DNA from: Candidatus Microthrix subdominans
GTDB taxonomy: Bacteria; Actinomycetota; Acidimicrobiia; Acidimicrobiales; Microtrichaceae
Length of the DNA: 64,000 bases
Direction: 5' to 3'
NCBI GenBank assembly: GCA_016719385.1
Contig: JADJZA010000006.1
Location: 372,001-436,000 of the forward strand
The position numbers and the translations under genes are program-made. Shown in pieces: positions 25,690 to 35,550 of the stretch. Position 1 is the first letter of the stretch, and the number at the start of each line of letters is the position of its first letter. The notes beneath the pieces were generated by a model. It saw only the letters and a list, made by a program, of their open reading frames with translations. It did no database searches and was not told the origin of the DNA.

Positions 25690-26646
25690 TCAGGTCTCGA
25701 GCGCGGAGGACGGCACGCCCCGCTCGGGCGTCTGCTCGTGGATCAGCTCGGCCAGATCGGCCATCACCGCCACGTCGTCGTTCACCACCGAGGTGCGGGC
25801 GAAGGCCAGCCCGAGCGAGTCGGCCAGCTGTGATGCCTCGATGTCGAGGTCGTAGGCAACCTCGAGGTGATCGGCCGTGAACCCCTGGGGCACGACCAGG
25901 ACGCCGTCCACCTCATCGTCGTCGGCGAGGGTGCGGAGCTCGTCGAGGATGTCGGGGCCCGCCCACGGCTCGGGCGTGCGTCCAGCGGACTGCCAACCGA
26001 GCGCCCAACGGTCGGCGCTCAGCCCGGCCGCCTCGGCGATCGCTGTGGCCGAAGCGGTGAGCTCGTCGACGTAGGGATCGCCCTCGAGTACCCGCAGCGG
26101 CAGGGAGTGAGCAGTGATCAACACCCGCGTGGCGGTTGGGAGCTCGGCGAGGGCCTCGGTCACCTGGTCGGCCAGAAAGCGGCGATACGCGTCGATTCCC
26201 CACCAGGAGTGAATCCCGGCGTAGCCGATGCCGGCCTCGGCGCAGGTCGCCCGAGCCCGATCGTGGTACTGCCCGACCGAAGCGGCCGAGTAGTGCGGTG
26301 CGAGCACCAGGCCGACGATGTCGGTGGCGCCGACCTCGAGCAGGTGGGCCACGCCGTCCTCGACAAAGGGGGCAGCGTGCTTCTGGCCCAGTGCGGTCAC
26401 CCAGCGTCCGGGTTGATCGTGCTGCAGCGACAGCGTGATCGCCGACACCTGGTCGGCGGTCCGGCGTCGCAGCGTGGAGGTGCCGCCCAGCGCTTCGTAA
26501 CGACCGCGCAGGTCGGCGAGCGCCTCGTCGGTGGGCGGGCGTCCCCGGCGAATGTGGGTGTAGTAGGACTCGATCTCCTCGGGCGACCCCGGCGAGCCGT
26601 ACGCCATGATCAGGGCACCTCGCACCCGCTCTGCGTCATGAGCCAT
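25690..26646 (-). CDS. hemH: Ferrochelatase (coproporphyrin ferrochelatase, HemH/CpfC)
   Basis: Cytoplasmic chelatase, 318 aa, inserts Fe2+ into coproporphyrin III. It begins with GALIMAYGSPGSPEEIESYY and has the catalytic His in VLITAHSLPLRVLEGDPYVD. A conserved Glu lies in FTADHLEVAYDLDIEA, and the APHYSAASVGQYH and WALGWQSAGRTPEPWAGPDI segments are characteristic. The ATG overlaps the hemE stop by 11 bp. The arrangement with hemE upstream and hemG downstream is the standard actinobacterial heme operon. Confidence 0.93.
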   Translation of the reverse strand: MAHDAERVRGALIMAYGSPGSPEEIESYYTHIRRGRPPTDEALADLRGRYEALGGTSTLRRRTADQVSAITLSLQHDQPGRWVTALGQKHAAPFVEDGVAHLLEVGATDIVGLVLAPHYSAASVGQYHDRARATCAEAGIGYAGIHSWWGIDAYRRFLADQVTEALAELPTATRVLITAHSLPLRVLEGDPYVDELTASATAIAEAAGLSADRWALGWQSAGRTPEPWAGPDILDELRTLADDDEVDGVLVVPQGFTADHLEVAYDLDIEASQLADSLGLAFARTSVVNDDVAVMADLAELIHEQTPERGVPSSALET

Positions 26647-27748
26647 TGGATGTATCTCCCGTTCCGTCTGCGGTCAGCCCGGCCTCGGCGATGGTGCGGC
26701 CCTCGGCGTGGACGAACTCGACCAGCGCTTCGAGCACCTCCGGGTTGGTCTCGGGCAGTACTCCATGCCCGAGGTTGAACACGTGGGCGCCACCGGGCCC
26801 CGCCTGGCCGAGCACTTCGCGGGCCTCGGCCAGCGTGGGCTCGACGCCGGCGAGCACGACCGCCGGGTCGAGGTTGCCCTGGACGGGGAGGCCACCGACC
26901 CGCTTTCTGGCCTCGCTGAGCGGCACCCGCCAGTCGACGCCGATCATGTCGGCGCCGGCCTCGGCGAACAGGCCGAGCAGCTCGCCGGTGCCAACACCGA
27001 AGTGCACGCGGGGCACGTTGAGGTCGGCCAGCTCGGCGAAGACCCGCTGGGAGGTGGGCAGCACGTAGCGGCGGTAGTGGGCGGGCGTGAGGGCGCCGGC
27101 CCAGGAATCGAACAGCTGCACCGCCCGGGCGCCGGCGTTCACCTGGGAGCGGATCGAGGCGATGGCCAGGTCGCCAAGGGCCTCCATCAGGTCGAACCAG
27201 AGGGCCTCGTCACCGAGCATCAGGGCTTTGGTGGCGCCGTAGGTGCGCGACGGGCGCCCCTCGATCAGGTAGCTGGCCACGGTGAAAGGGGCGCCGGCGA
27301 AGCCGATCAACGGGACATCGGTGGCCGAGATGACCGCCTTGATCGTCTCGAGTACGTACAGGGTATCCGCCTCCGGGTCGAGGGGCGGAGACGGCCGAGG
27401 TCGGCCCGGCTGCGAAAAGGCTGTTCGACCACCGGCCCGATGCCCGGCACGACGTCGATGTCCACCCCGATGGCGTGGACCGGGGTAACGATGTCGCTGA
27501 AGAGCACGGCGGCGTCCACCCCGTAGCGGCGTACCGGCTGCAACGTGATCTCGGCGGCCAGCTCCGGCTGGAGGATGGCTTCGGTGATCGATCCACTGCC
27601 CCGCACCGCCCGGTACTCGGGCAGCGAACGGCCGGCCTGACGCTGGAACCAGATCGGCACCCGATCGGGACAGCCGCCACGGGCGGCTTCCAAAATGGTG
27701 AGGGCGTGGGTTCGGAGGTGGGGGCTCAGCGGGCATATCGGCCCGCAT
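26636..27748 (-). CDS. hemE: Uroporphyrinogen decarboxylase HemE, frameshifted
   Basis: Decarboxylates uroporphyrinogen III to coproporphyrinogen III. The downstream part reads in one frame (PEADTLYVLETIKAVISATD, QLFDSWAGALTPAHYRRYVL, VDWRVPLSEARKRVGG, PVQGNLDPAVV). The upstream part reads in another (GGCPDRVPIWFQRQAGRSLP, FSDIVTPVHAIGVDIDVVPG). One missing C in a CCCC run near 27382 restores a continuous protein. A second C-run problem near 27727 is needed to reach the ATG at 27748 or 27736; otherwise a TTG at 27697 would be the start. Catalytic QRQAGRSLPEYR is intact. hemH and hemG look normal, so an error in the sequence is more likely than true loss. Confidence 0.85.
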   Translation of the reverse strand: MRADMPAEPPPPNPRPHHFGSRPWRLSRSGADLVPASGRPFAARVPGGAGQWIDHRSHPPAGAGRRDHVAAGTPLRGGRRRALQRHRYPGPRHRGGHRRRAGHRAGGRTAFSQPGRPRPSPPLDPEADTLYVLETIKAVISATDVPLIGFAGAPFTVASYLIEGRPSRTYGATKALMLGDEALWFDLMEALGDLAIASIRSQVNAGARAVQLFDSWAGALTPAHYRRYVLPTSQRVFAELADLNVPRVHFGVGTGELLGLFAEAGADMIGVDWRVPLSEARKRVGGLPVQGNLDPAVVLAGVEPTLAEAREVLGQAGPGGAHVFNLGHGVLPETNPEVLEALVEFVHAEGRTIAEAGLTADGTGDTSNGS

Positions 27749-27886
27749 CCTACTGCCGGGGACGGCGGATTGGACCCGGTGGCGTGCCGCGGTGGCGCCG
27801 CCGGGCCCGGTAGGCTGCTCTGTCCCTCAATTCGGCCCCGTCGCAATCGTCGGACGAATTCGCCCATCGGAGGAATCGCCGTTCTC

Positions 27887-30048
27887 GTGAGCCGAGACCC
27901 TCAATTGGAGGCCGAGCAGGCCTACATCGACTTCGCCTACGAGTGCCTGGACGCCACCCGCCGGGCCGCCGAAGAGGTGCGCGACACCGTGGTGCACGAA
28001 CCCGGCGGCACGTTCCAGGCCCGATACGAGCGCGATGTGATCTGGGATCGCGTCGCCGCCCGGTTGGCTCACCTCGAACTTGGCGACAGCGCCTTGATGT
28101 TCGGCCGTATCGACCGTGATGACGTCGCCGCCAACGGCGCCGACCCAGAGGGACACCTGGATCAACCGCTGACGAGGGGCGACCCCCCGCCCGACGGTGC
28201 CGAGCCTTACTACATCGGCCGCATCTCGGTGGCCGACCAAGCCCAGAACCCTGTCGTCGTCGATTGGCGGGCCCCCGTGGCCGAACCCTTTTACCGCGCC
28301 TCTGCCTCCGACCCGATGGGGCTGGTCCGTCGCCGTCACTTCGCTGTGCGGGGTCGGGCGCTGCTCGGCATGGACGACGAGCTGTTCGGCTCGGCGGCCG
28401 AGGCGCTCGACCACGGTTCGGTGCAGGGCCACGGGGCGTTGGTGGCGGCGCTGGAGGAGCGCCGGTCGGGCAAGCTGTCCGACATCGTCGCCACCATCCA
28501 GGGCGAACAGGACGAGGTGATCAGGGCGCCGCTGCCGGGGGTGCTCATCGTGCAGGGTGGGCCGGGAACGGGCAAGACGGTCGTGGCCCTGCACCGAGCG
28601 GCCTACCTGCTCTACACCCATCGCTTCCCGCTCGAGGGCCAGGGGGTGCTGGTCGTCGGTCCCAACCGCCTGTTCCTGTCCTACATCGACCAGGTTCTGC
28701 CGTCCCTCGGCGAGGCCGGCGTGCACACCGCCGTGATCGGCGACCTGATCCCCGATACCCGGGTGGCCGCCTCCGACCCGCTGCCGGTCGCTCGTGTCAA
28801 GGGTGACCTGCGCATGGTGGCGTTGGTGCGCCAGGCGGTCAGGGATCGCCAGCGGGCCCTGCGGGAGCCGCTCGTGGTGCCCTTCGGCGTCCAGCGCCTG
28901 CGTCTCAGCGTGGAGGAAAGTCGCCGGATCGTGGCCGACGTCCGCAGCCGCGTTCGCAGCCACAATGCCGGTCGGCGGATGGTCGAGGAGCGGGTCTTCG
29001 GCCTGCTCGCCGAGCGTTCGCGCCAGCCGATCGCGCCGGAGGACCTGCGCGACCGCATTCGCAGGATGGAGGAGGTGCGATACGCCCTCGAGTGGATGTG
29101 GCCGGTGCTGAGCGCGTCGGAGCTGCTGAACGACTTGTACAGCTCTCGGGCCCTCATCGCGTCGGCCGCGGCCGGCCGCCTGAGCGACGACGAGATCGAC
29201 CTCCTGATCAGCCCCCACCACGACGATGCCTCCGAGCGGGTGTGGGCATTCGCTGATGCGCCCGTGCTCGACGAGGCCTTGGTGCGCCTCGGCGCTCGGC
29301 CGGGAAGGCGCGAGAGCGATGTGATCCGCACTTATGGCCACATCCTGGTCGACGAGGCCCAGGATCTGTCCCCAATGGAGTTGAGGACGCTGCGCCGGCG
29401 AAGCCTGGGCGGTTCGATGACCGTGGTGGGCGACATCGCCCAGGCGACGTCGCCGTGGGCCCACGACGATTGGGATGAGGTGCTGGAGGCGCTGCCGCAG
29501 CGTCGCCCGGCCCGCAGGGTGGAGCTGCGTACCGGCTATCGCCTGCCCGGACCGATTATGGAACTGGCGGCGCAGTTGTTACCGCTGGCCGCGCCCGGGC
29601 TGGCGCCGCCGAGCTCGATCCGTGAGCTCGGCGACGAGCCGGTGGTCGAGCGGGTCGACGATTTTCGGGCAGCTCGCGTTTTGCCGACGTGTTGGTCGGG
29701 GCGGTCCGCCGGGAGGTCAACGCAGTCGGCCAGGGAAGCGTGGCCGTCGTCTGCGCCGACGCCTGGCTCGAGCGCTGCGAGCGGGCGCTGACCGACGCCG
29801 GGGTCGACTTCGGCCGGGCGACCCGCCACGGGCTGGACGAGCAGGTGACCGTCGTCGTCGTGCGGATGGTGAAGGGCCTGGAGCTCGATTCGGTGATCGT
29901 CGTCGAACCGGCCGACATCCTCGAGGCCGACGATCGGGGCCCCCAAGCGCTGTACGTGGCGCTCACCCGCGCCACCCGCCGACTGTCGCTGGTGCACGAG
30001 CGACCCCTGCCCGAGGTGCTCCTCGGTTCGGGTGGCAAGCGGTCCTAG
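27887..30048 (+). CDS. helD: HelD-like superfamily 1 helicase/ATPase (RNA polymerase recycling factor), frameshifted
   Basis: UvrD-like ATPase of about 720 aa. An N-terminal coiled-coil arm (EAEQAYIDFAYECLDATRRA) is followed by RISVADQAQNPVVVDWRAPV, the HelD-specific entry. Walker A is GGPGTGKTVVALHRAAYLL, Walker B is ILVDEAQDLSPMELRTL, and motif III is MTVVGDIAQATSPWA. After a shift near 29670-29690 (TTTT runs) the protein continues with DVLVGAVRREVN..., GLELDSVIVVEP and YVALTRATRRLSLVHE (motif VI). HelD proteins release stalled RNA polymerase and can affect rifampicin tolerance. The GTG at 27887 was chosen because the family start is SRDPQLEAEQ. It overlaps the TetR gene tail by 4 bp. Confidence 0.88.
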
Positions 30049-30680
30049 GCCAGGCGCCTGGCCATGCCGTCGAGCAGCGCCTCGATGCCGAACTCGAACG
30101 ATTCGTCCAGTTCCTCTCGGCTGAGGCCGGACCGCGCTGCGGCCCCCTCGCCCATCACCGTGCCCATCACGTAGCGGGTGATCGTGCGCACCACCATGCG
30201 AGCGTCGGCCTCGTCGAGGCCGGCGGCCATCAGGTCCGAGGAGACGCCCAACACGGCGGACACCAAGGTGGTGGGCCTCGACCGCAGCAACGCCGCAAAC
30301 GTCGCCGGATAACGCCGCGAGAGGACGAGGGACGCCCTTGCATTGACTCGGACCGGCTCGGCCCAGCCCAGCTTCGAATTCCGGGATGGCTCCTCCGTCG
30401 CCTCGTCGCTCACGGTGTTGAGTTCGGCGACCACGTGCTGAGCGATCGCCTCCATCAGGGCCTGGCGATCGGCGACATGGTGGTAGGTGGCCATTGGCGA
30501 CGAACCCAACCGGGTGGCCAGGCGTCTCATCGACGGGGCATCGGGGCCTTCGGCCTCGATCAGGTCGATCGCCGTCGTGACGATGTGGTCCAACGTGAGA
30601 GGCGTTCGTGTTTTGGCCGCTCCGTCGGAGCTGACGCGCGGGCGTAACGCTGTTGGCGGCCGGCTCTGCGGCTTGCTCAT
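30045..30680 (-). CDS. TetR-family transcriptional regulator
   Basis: Repressor of 211 aa from the ATG at 30680. The DNA-binding domain is DHIVTTAIDLIEAEGPDAPS, MRRLATRLGSSPMATYHHVA and DRQALMEAIAQHVV, the classic three-helix TetR fold. The C-terminal ligand domain has the TetR_C_1-like pattern. It is divergent from the ferritin-like diiron gene at 30833, with 150 bp between them and a palindrome there (30735-30747), so it probably represses itself and that gene. The ligand is unknown. Confidence 0.88.
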   Translation of the reverse strand: MSKPQSRPPTALRPRVSSDGAAKTRTPLTLDHIVTTAIDLIEAEGPDAPSMRRLATRLGSSPMATYHHVADRQALMEAIAQHVVAELNTVSDEATEEPSRNSKLGWAEPVRVNARASLVLSRRYPATFAALLRSRPTTLVSAVLGVSSDLMAAGLDEADARMVVRTITRYVMGTVMGEGAAARSGLSREELDESFEFGIEALLDGMARRLA

Positions 30681-30734
30681 CGAAACCCACGCTCCGAGTC
30701 TCCCCTTCGCCAGGCTGTTGTGCAAAGGGCGGTC

Positions 30735-30747
30735 TGTACGGCGTACA
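30735..30747. promoter_or_regulatory. Palindromic candidate operator for the TetR regulator
   Basis: TGTAC-GGC-GTACA is a perfect 5-bp inverted repeat with a 3-bp spacer in the 150-bp divergent region between the TetR gene and the diiron protein gene. Odd-spaced short palindromes in such positions are typical TetR operators. The binding is inferred. Confidence 0.45.
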
Positions 30748-30832
30748 TTGGCAGGAGAATAGGCGGTGACCGTCCGCTCGGACGCGCCGGCCGAGATGCA
30801 CACGTACGATCACCTCGGGGGAGAGAGATCAC

Positions 30833-31995
30833 ATGACTGCAACCGTGACGCCCGGAGCATCGCCCGACAAGGTTGCGGCGCGACCGATGAGCGACGTTGA
30901 CGACGTGGACCACATCATGTCCGCCTACGACGACGACGGCTGGGCCGACGATGTCGGCCGTGCCGTCGAGCTGAACGCCGATGCCCTGTTCACCTGGGGA
31001 CTACGAGCGGACCCGCCCGGCGCTGTCCAAGTTGTACGAAAAAGGCCAAGACCTCGCAGTGGAACGGCGCCACCGACCTGGACTGGAGCATCGCTGTCGA
31101 CCCAGAACATGTGGCCGAGAACCTGATGAAGTTCTCGATGGAGCGCTTCAAGATGCTCCAGGGTGTCTCGGTTCGCCCTTCAAGAACTTCGGCCTGAACG
31201 AGTGGACCCAGGTCGGGGTCGAGATGCAGCGCTTCCAGCTCAGCCAATTTCTCCACGGTGAGCAGGGCGCGCTGATGGTGGCCGGGTATGTCACTGCCAC
31301 CACGCCGTGGATCGACGCCAAGTACTACGCGGCCACCCAGACGGTCGACGAAGCTCGCCATGTTGAAGTTTTGCCCGCTACCTGCACGAGAAGCTCGGCG
31401 GCGACTATCCGATGAATCCCAACCTGGGGGCCCTGATCACCGACACCCTGTCGGACTCCCGCTGGGATCTCACTTACCTGGGCATGCAGATCATGGTCGA
31501 GGGCCTGGCGTTGGCGGCGTTCGGTGCGATGCACCACACGACGTCGGAGCCGCTGCTCAAGCGACTGTTGCGCTACGTGATGTCCGACGAGGCGCGCCAC
31601 GTTGCCTTCGGCGTGCTCACCCTGCGCGAGTACTACGAGGGGCTGTCCGACGCCGAGCTGCGTGAGCGCCAAGAGTTCACCTTCGAGTCGGCCGAGCGGC
31701 TGCGCAACCGATTCTTCATGGTGGACGTGTGGGAGCGCATGGGTGTCGATCCCCGCAAGGTGCTCAAGTTGATAGCCGAGCACCCGCCGCCGGCACAGAC
31801 GATGTTTCAGCAGCTGCTGTTCTCCAAGATCGTGCCCAACACCAAGAAGCTGGGCCTGCTCGACGCGTCGGGTGGCTGGCTGCGCCGGCGCTTCGAGGAG
31901 CTGGGCGTGATCGAGTTCGAGGACTGGTGGACACCTCCGAGGAGTACGCCAACCTCGACGCTTTCGAGGCGGACGCCAAGGCGGAAGCGGGCTAG
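30833..31995 (+). CDS. Ferritin-like diiron oxygenase/oxidoreductase (AurF/R2-like), multiply frameshifted
   Basis: Reconstructed protein of about 388 aa. The ATG at 30833 has a GGGGGAGAGAGA ribosome site. Pieces in different frames join into one ferritin-like four-helix protein: ADALFTW + DYERTRPALSKLYEKGQ, WNGATDLDWSIAVDPEHVAE, NLMKFSMERFKMLQGV, then FKNFGLNEWTQVGVEMQRFQ. Two diiron motifs are visible, TVDEARHVEV and MSDEARHVAFGVLTL. The end is YANLDAFEADAKAEAG. At least five single-base shifts (near 31000, 31055, 31165, 31372, 31925) break it. The two E-x-x-H pairs fit a carboxylate-bridged diiron centre as in AurF or ribonucleotide reductase R2. Substrate unknown. Probably controlled by the divergent TetR protein. 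Confidence 0.78.
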
Positions 31996-32148
31996 GCGCA
32001 GGCCGACACCCGCTGTTCCCTCAATTGGGTGCAAGGACTGCGACCAGCGTGGCCACGGTGGCCTGCGTTGATCGGAACCAGCCCAAAGTGAACTAACCTT
32101 GATCCGATGGCCCGGTAGTCGGACAGGCGCGATGGCGACGAGGCACCC

Positions 32149-33513
32149 GTGAAAGAACCACAACGTCGGTGATCGCCGCTGCGGTGGCCAGCGTCGCTCT
32201 GCTGCTCGGGGGATGCTCGGGAGGCGACGATGATGCCACCGTCGGCGACCCGTCCACCCCGGACGGCGAGCTGACCTACTCCTCTCCCCTGGCGGAGGCG
32301 CTCAACCTGGGCGATGCCTCCAAGCTGGTGAGCGAACAGCAGAAGCAAGTGGCCCAGTGCATGGCCGACCGCGGCTGGGAATACACGCCGGTCAAGATCC
32401 CAGGCGGCATCGAGGATGAGCTCGGCGCTGTGGACGAGTATGCCGACCTGTTCGACGAGGAGTTCCGTACCCGCTGGGGGTTCGGCATCTCCACGATCTA
32501 TGCCGACGACGGCGGCTACGCCGATGGCGCCCCCCACCGGCGTGTTCTCCGGCGGCGACGACCCCAACCAGGACTTCATCGATTCGCTGTCGCCCGAGGA
32601 GCAGTCCCGCTACTACACCGACCTGTTCGGTCCCGACCTGGCGGGCCAGATGGGCCAGCTCGCTGCCGAGGGCGCCGAGCCAACGATCCCCGGTGACGCT
32701 GCGGCGGCCGGAGGCGCTGCGGACTCGGCCGGCTCAGAGGACCCCAACGCCGGTTCGCAGTCCGACCTCGACGCCGACGCCAACCCCGATGGTGGCGCCC
32801 AGGGTGTCGATGACCCCGGGCTGGAACAGCTGGTTGGCTCCTGCACGCTGGCCGGCATGAATGCGGACAACTCCAAGGATCTCGTCCGGCGAGCAACTGT
32901 CGACCAAGCTCAACCAGGCGTCGACCGATCTGGGCATCAACTCGACCGCCGACCTGGTGAAGTCGTCGCCGAAGCTCGAGAAGCTCAGGGGGGTGGGCCC
33001 GAGTCGCATGGGCCCGGGTCCGGCCATCTCCCAGGGTGACGACGGTGAACGACCCGAGGCGCAGCTGTCCGAACGGCTCGATGAAGTGTTGTTCGCCAGC
33101 ACCGAATCGCCCAAGCCCGACCTGGGCGGCGTCACCAGCGTGCCCGCTGACGCCGGAGCGGGCAGAGCGGCGACGAGTCCCAGCAGGACAAGCCCACCGA
33201 CGGAGGAACCGACCCGGGAGCCGGGGCGACTCCGGAAGTGGTCGCCGGCGATGACGACGGAGGCCGGAGCCAGGAACGCCGCATCCAACGAGCGGGCCTT
33301 CGACCCGGCCGACGTCGACCTGGCCCAGCTCAAGCAACTGCAGTCCGACCTTGCGAGCTGGCGATGGCCGCACACGACCGCACCGGCGGCGGAGTCTTCC
33401 GGCCTGTTTACTGGAGGTGCGAAAGTCACCGCCGACAACTGCCCCGTCGCCACCGCAACGGCGACCTGCTCGATGAGTTGGCTAAGCTGTCCGGGTTGGG
33501 CTGGAGCCGGTAA
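32149..33513 (+). CDS. Envelope lipoprotein linked to the MacAB-like exporter, frameshifted
   Basis: Lipoprotein of about 450 aa. A GTG at 32149 gives a basic n-region (KEPQRR). One base shift leads to VIAAAVASVALLLGGC with lipobox LGGC. Conserved-looking pieces are EQQKQVAQCMADRGWEYTPV, PNQDFIDSLSPEEQSRYYTD and, after another shift near 32880, EQLSTKLNQASTDL. The end is RNGDLLDELAKLSGLGW. A low-complexity Gly/Asp/Ser linker lies at 32640-32860. Shifts are needed near 32165, 32530, 32880 and 33230. It directly precedes a peptidoglycan-binding adaptor and an ABC ATPase/permease pair, so it may be an outer component of that exporter. No known domain recognised. Confidence 0.65.
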
Positions 33514-34853
33514 CACTGCGCGCTCGATCGCCATCGGCGCGGTCGTGCTGCCGGTGGTGGCCGTGCTCATCGAAGCGTGTTGGTCGGCCGCCGTATCGAG
33601 TCCCCAGGCCGACGCTGCCCTCGATGCCGCTCCGCCAGCGTCGGCCCGACCACCGTGCCAGGAAACGCAGGTAAGTGCTCTCGGCCGATCCATGGATCCG
33701 GGGCACGCTTGGTGCGGTCGATTCCACCGAGGTGACGCTGGCGGCTTCGAGACGGTCCCGCCGACGACGTGAAGGTCTCGGCCCCCCGCCGTCGGCGATA
33801 CCGTCAACCAAGGAGGGCGACGTGATCCTGGAGGTGGGCAACCGCCCGGTGATCGCCCTCATCGGTGACCTGCCGCTCGTACTGCGCGACCTCGGCCGAA
33901 AAAGGCACCTCGGCGACGACGTGCGGCTGACCGAGGAGGCATTGGGACGGCTGGGAGGCTTCACAAGGCGGCTGACGACACCTGGGACGCCGACGCACCT
34001 CCGCCGCCCTCGACCGCCCCTGTACACCGACCGGAAATTCCGCACCTGATTTCGGGGCACCGCCGGAAGTGACCGAGGAGGTTACGGCCGGTTGAATGCC
34101 GAGACGAGGCGGCGGCCCCCAGGGGGCGACGCCGCCTCCCTCAGCTAGGCCGGAACAGGCGCTGGATGCGGCCACCTCCAGGGGTTGGTGGGGCGTTTTC
34201 CCGGCTTTCCGCCACGACGAGAGGTAGTGGTTGCTACTAAGCCTTCCGGCCCGGGTGGCCAAGGCCGCCGTGCAGCGAGAGCCTCAAGCAGGGCCGGGGC
34301 GGTGATGACGTTGGGGTCTGAGCCCCCAGATCCGGTCATCCGGTGGCCGAGGGTGGACCGCAAGCTGGTAGCCCAAACAGCGGGCCAGGCGTCCAGCTCA
34401 CCGACTCGGGCGGGACCTTCGAGGACACCGTGGTGGCGGTGGCCTCCATGCGGGCACCGGTGAAGTTGCTATAGCCCGAGCTGACTATGACGTGACGCTC
34501 GCCCCCCAACGATCCACCGGCGAACGTTTAGACGCCGATGTCACCGATACGCTCCAGGTGGCAGAACCGATGGCAAGGTGCTCGTCGTGCCGGCGGCTGC
34601 GCTGTCGCTCGGCGGCGACGGCGCGCCCGGGTGGAGGTGGTCGAGGCGGCATCAAGGGCGGCGACGTAGCATCGTCCACCATCGTCGAGGGTGGCTCCCG
34701 GGCTCGGGAAGCCCGGCCTCACCTGCCGGCGTGGCTGGTTGAGGTGACGCCGACCGGGAAGGGGGCGCTCGAGGCGGGCGACGAGGTGGTGGTCGGCGAG
34801 GGCCGATGGGACGTCGACGTCCACCCGGACGACGCCACCGCGGCCGTGGCTGA
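33514..34853 (+). CDS. Peptidoglycan-binding / HlyD-like (MacA-type) adaptor, frameshifted
   Basis: Reconstructed membrane-anchored adaptor. A helix (SIAIGAVVLPVVAVLI) is followed by a linker, then a PG_binding_1-like stretch (VILEVGNRPVIALIGDLP, KGDDV..LTEEALGRLG) as found in actinobacterial MacA analogues. The C-terminal part contains the HlyD-type end KVLVVPAAALSLGGDGRARV (across a shift near 34575) and WLVEVTPTGKGALEAGDEVV. Many single-base shifts interrupt it, so residue numbering is not meaningful. The stop at 34851-34853 overlaps the GTG of the ABC ATPase. By analogy it would couple the ABC exporter to the envelope. The start codon is not clear. Confidence 0.6.
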
Positions 34854-35550
34854 GAGCGCAAGCCCGGCGCTGGTCGAGCTGGCCGGGGTGTGGGCCACGA
34901 TGGGCGGCGAGGAGCGGATCCACGCGGTGGCCGACGTGTCGTTGCGTATCGAGCGGTAAGTGAGGTGGTCGACCGGCGCGTCCCGGTTCGGGAAGTCCAC
35001 GCTGTTGAACCCGATTCGGCCGCCTGGACCGGCTCCGCACAGGGCTCGTACCGCTTTGACCCAGGGTGGATGTCCGCTTCGCTGAGCCGACGCCCGTCGC
35101 GCCCCCTGCGCCCATCGGCTGGGCTTCGTGTGTTCCGTCCTTTCACCTGCTGAGCACCGGCACCGCCACCGAAAATGTCATGGTCGCCGACCTGTACCGT
35201 CAGGGCCCCGACGGGACCGGCGGGCTCGGGTCCGTGAGGGCGCTCGTCCGGGTGGGCCAAGGTGCCGGACTGGGACTCCTCGGTCACCAGGCAGTCGGGC
35301 GGGGAACGTCAGCGGGGTGGCGATCTCGCGCCCGATACGCTGGACGCCCCGGAGTTGTTGTTGTGCGACGAACCCACCGGCAAAAGCCTCGATTCGTCCA
35401 CCACCGCCGAGGTGATGGACCTGTTGGAGGAGTTGCACGCCGACGGGCAGACGCTGCTGGTCGTGACCCACGAGGCCGACGTGGCCCGTCACACGACACG
35501 GTCGCCGTCATGCGGACGGAGCGCTGAGGGTGCCGGCAGCCGATGGCGGG
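34846..35550 (+). CDS. MacB-like ABC transporter ATPase, frameshifted
   Basis: ATPase of the MacB/LolD type. From the GTG at 34846: ASPALVELAGV, GGEERIHAVADVSLRIER, then across shifts GKSTLLN (rest of Walker A), YRFD, HRLGFVFQSFHLLSTGTATE (partly broken), DLYRQGP, a signature (SGGERQR), PELLLCDEPTG (Walker B) and LLEELHADGQTLLVVTHEAD (switch His). The order of motifs is complete though spread over three frames. It sits between the adaptor and the FtsX-like permease, giving a MacAB-type tripartite arrangement. The 3' boundary is approximate. Confidence 0.7.

Noticed and set aside
28264..28806. Forward 180-codon frame inside helD as a separate gene
   Set aside because: It lies in another frame of the ATPase core and has Arg/Gly-rich shadow composition.
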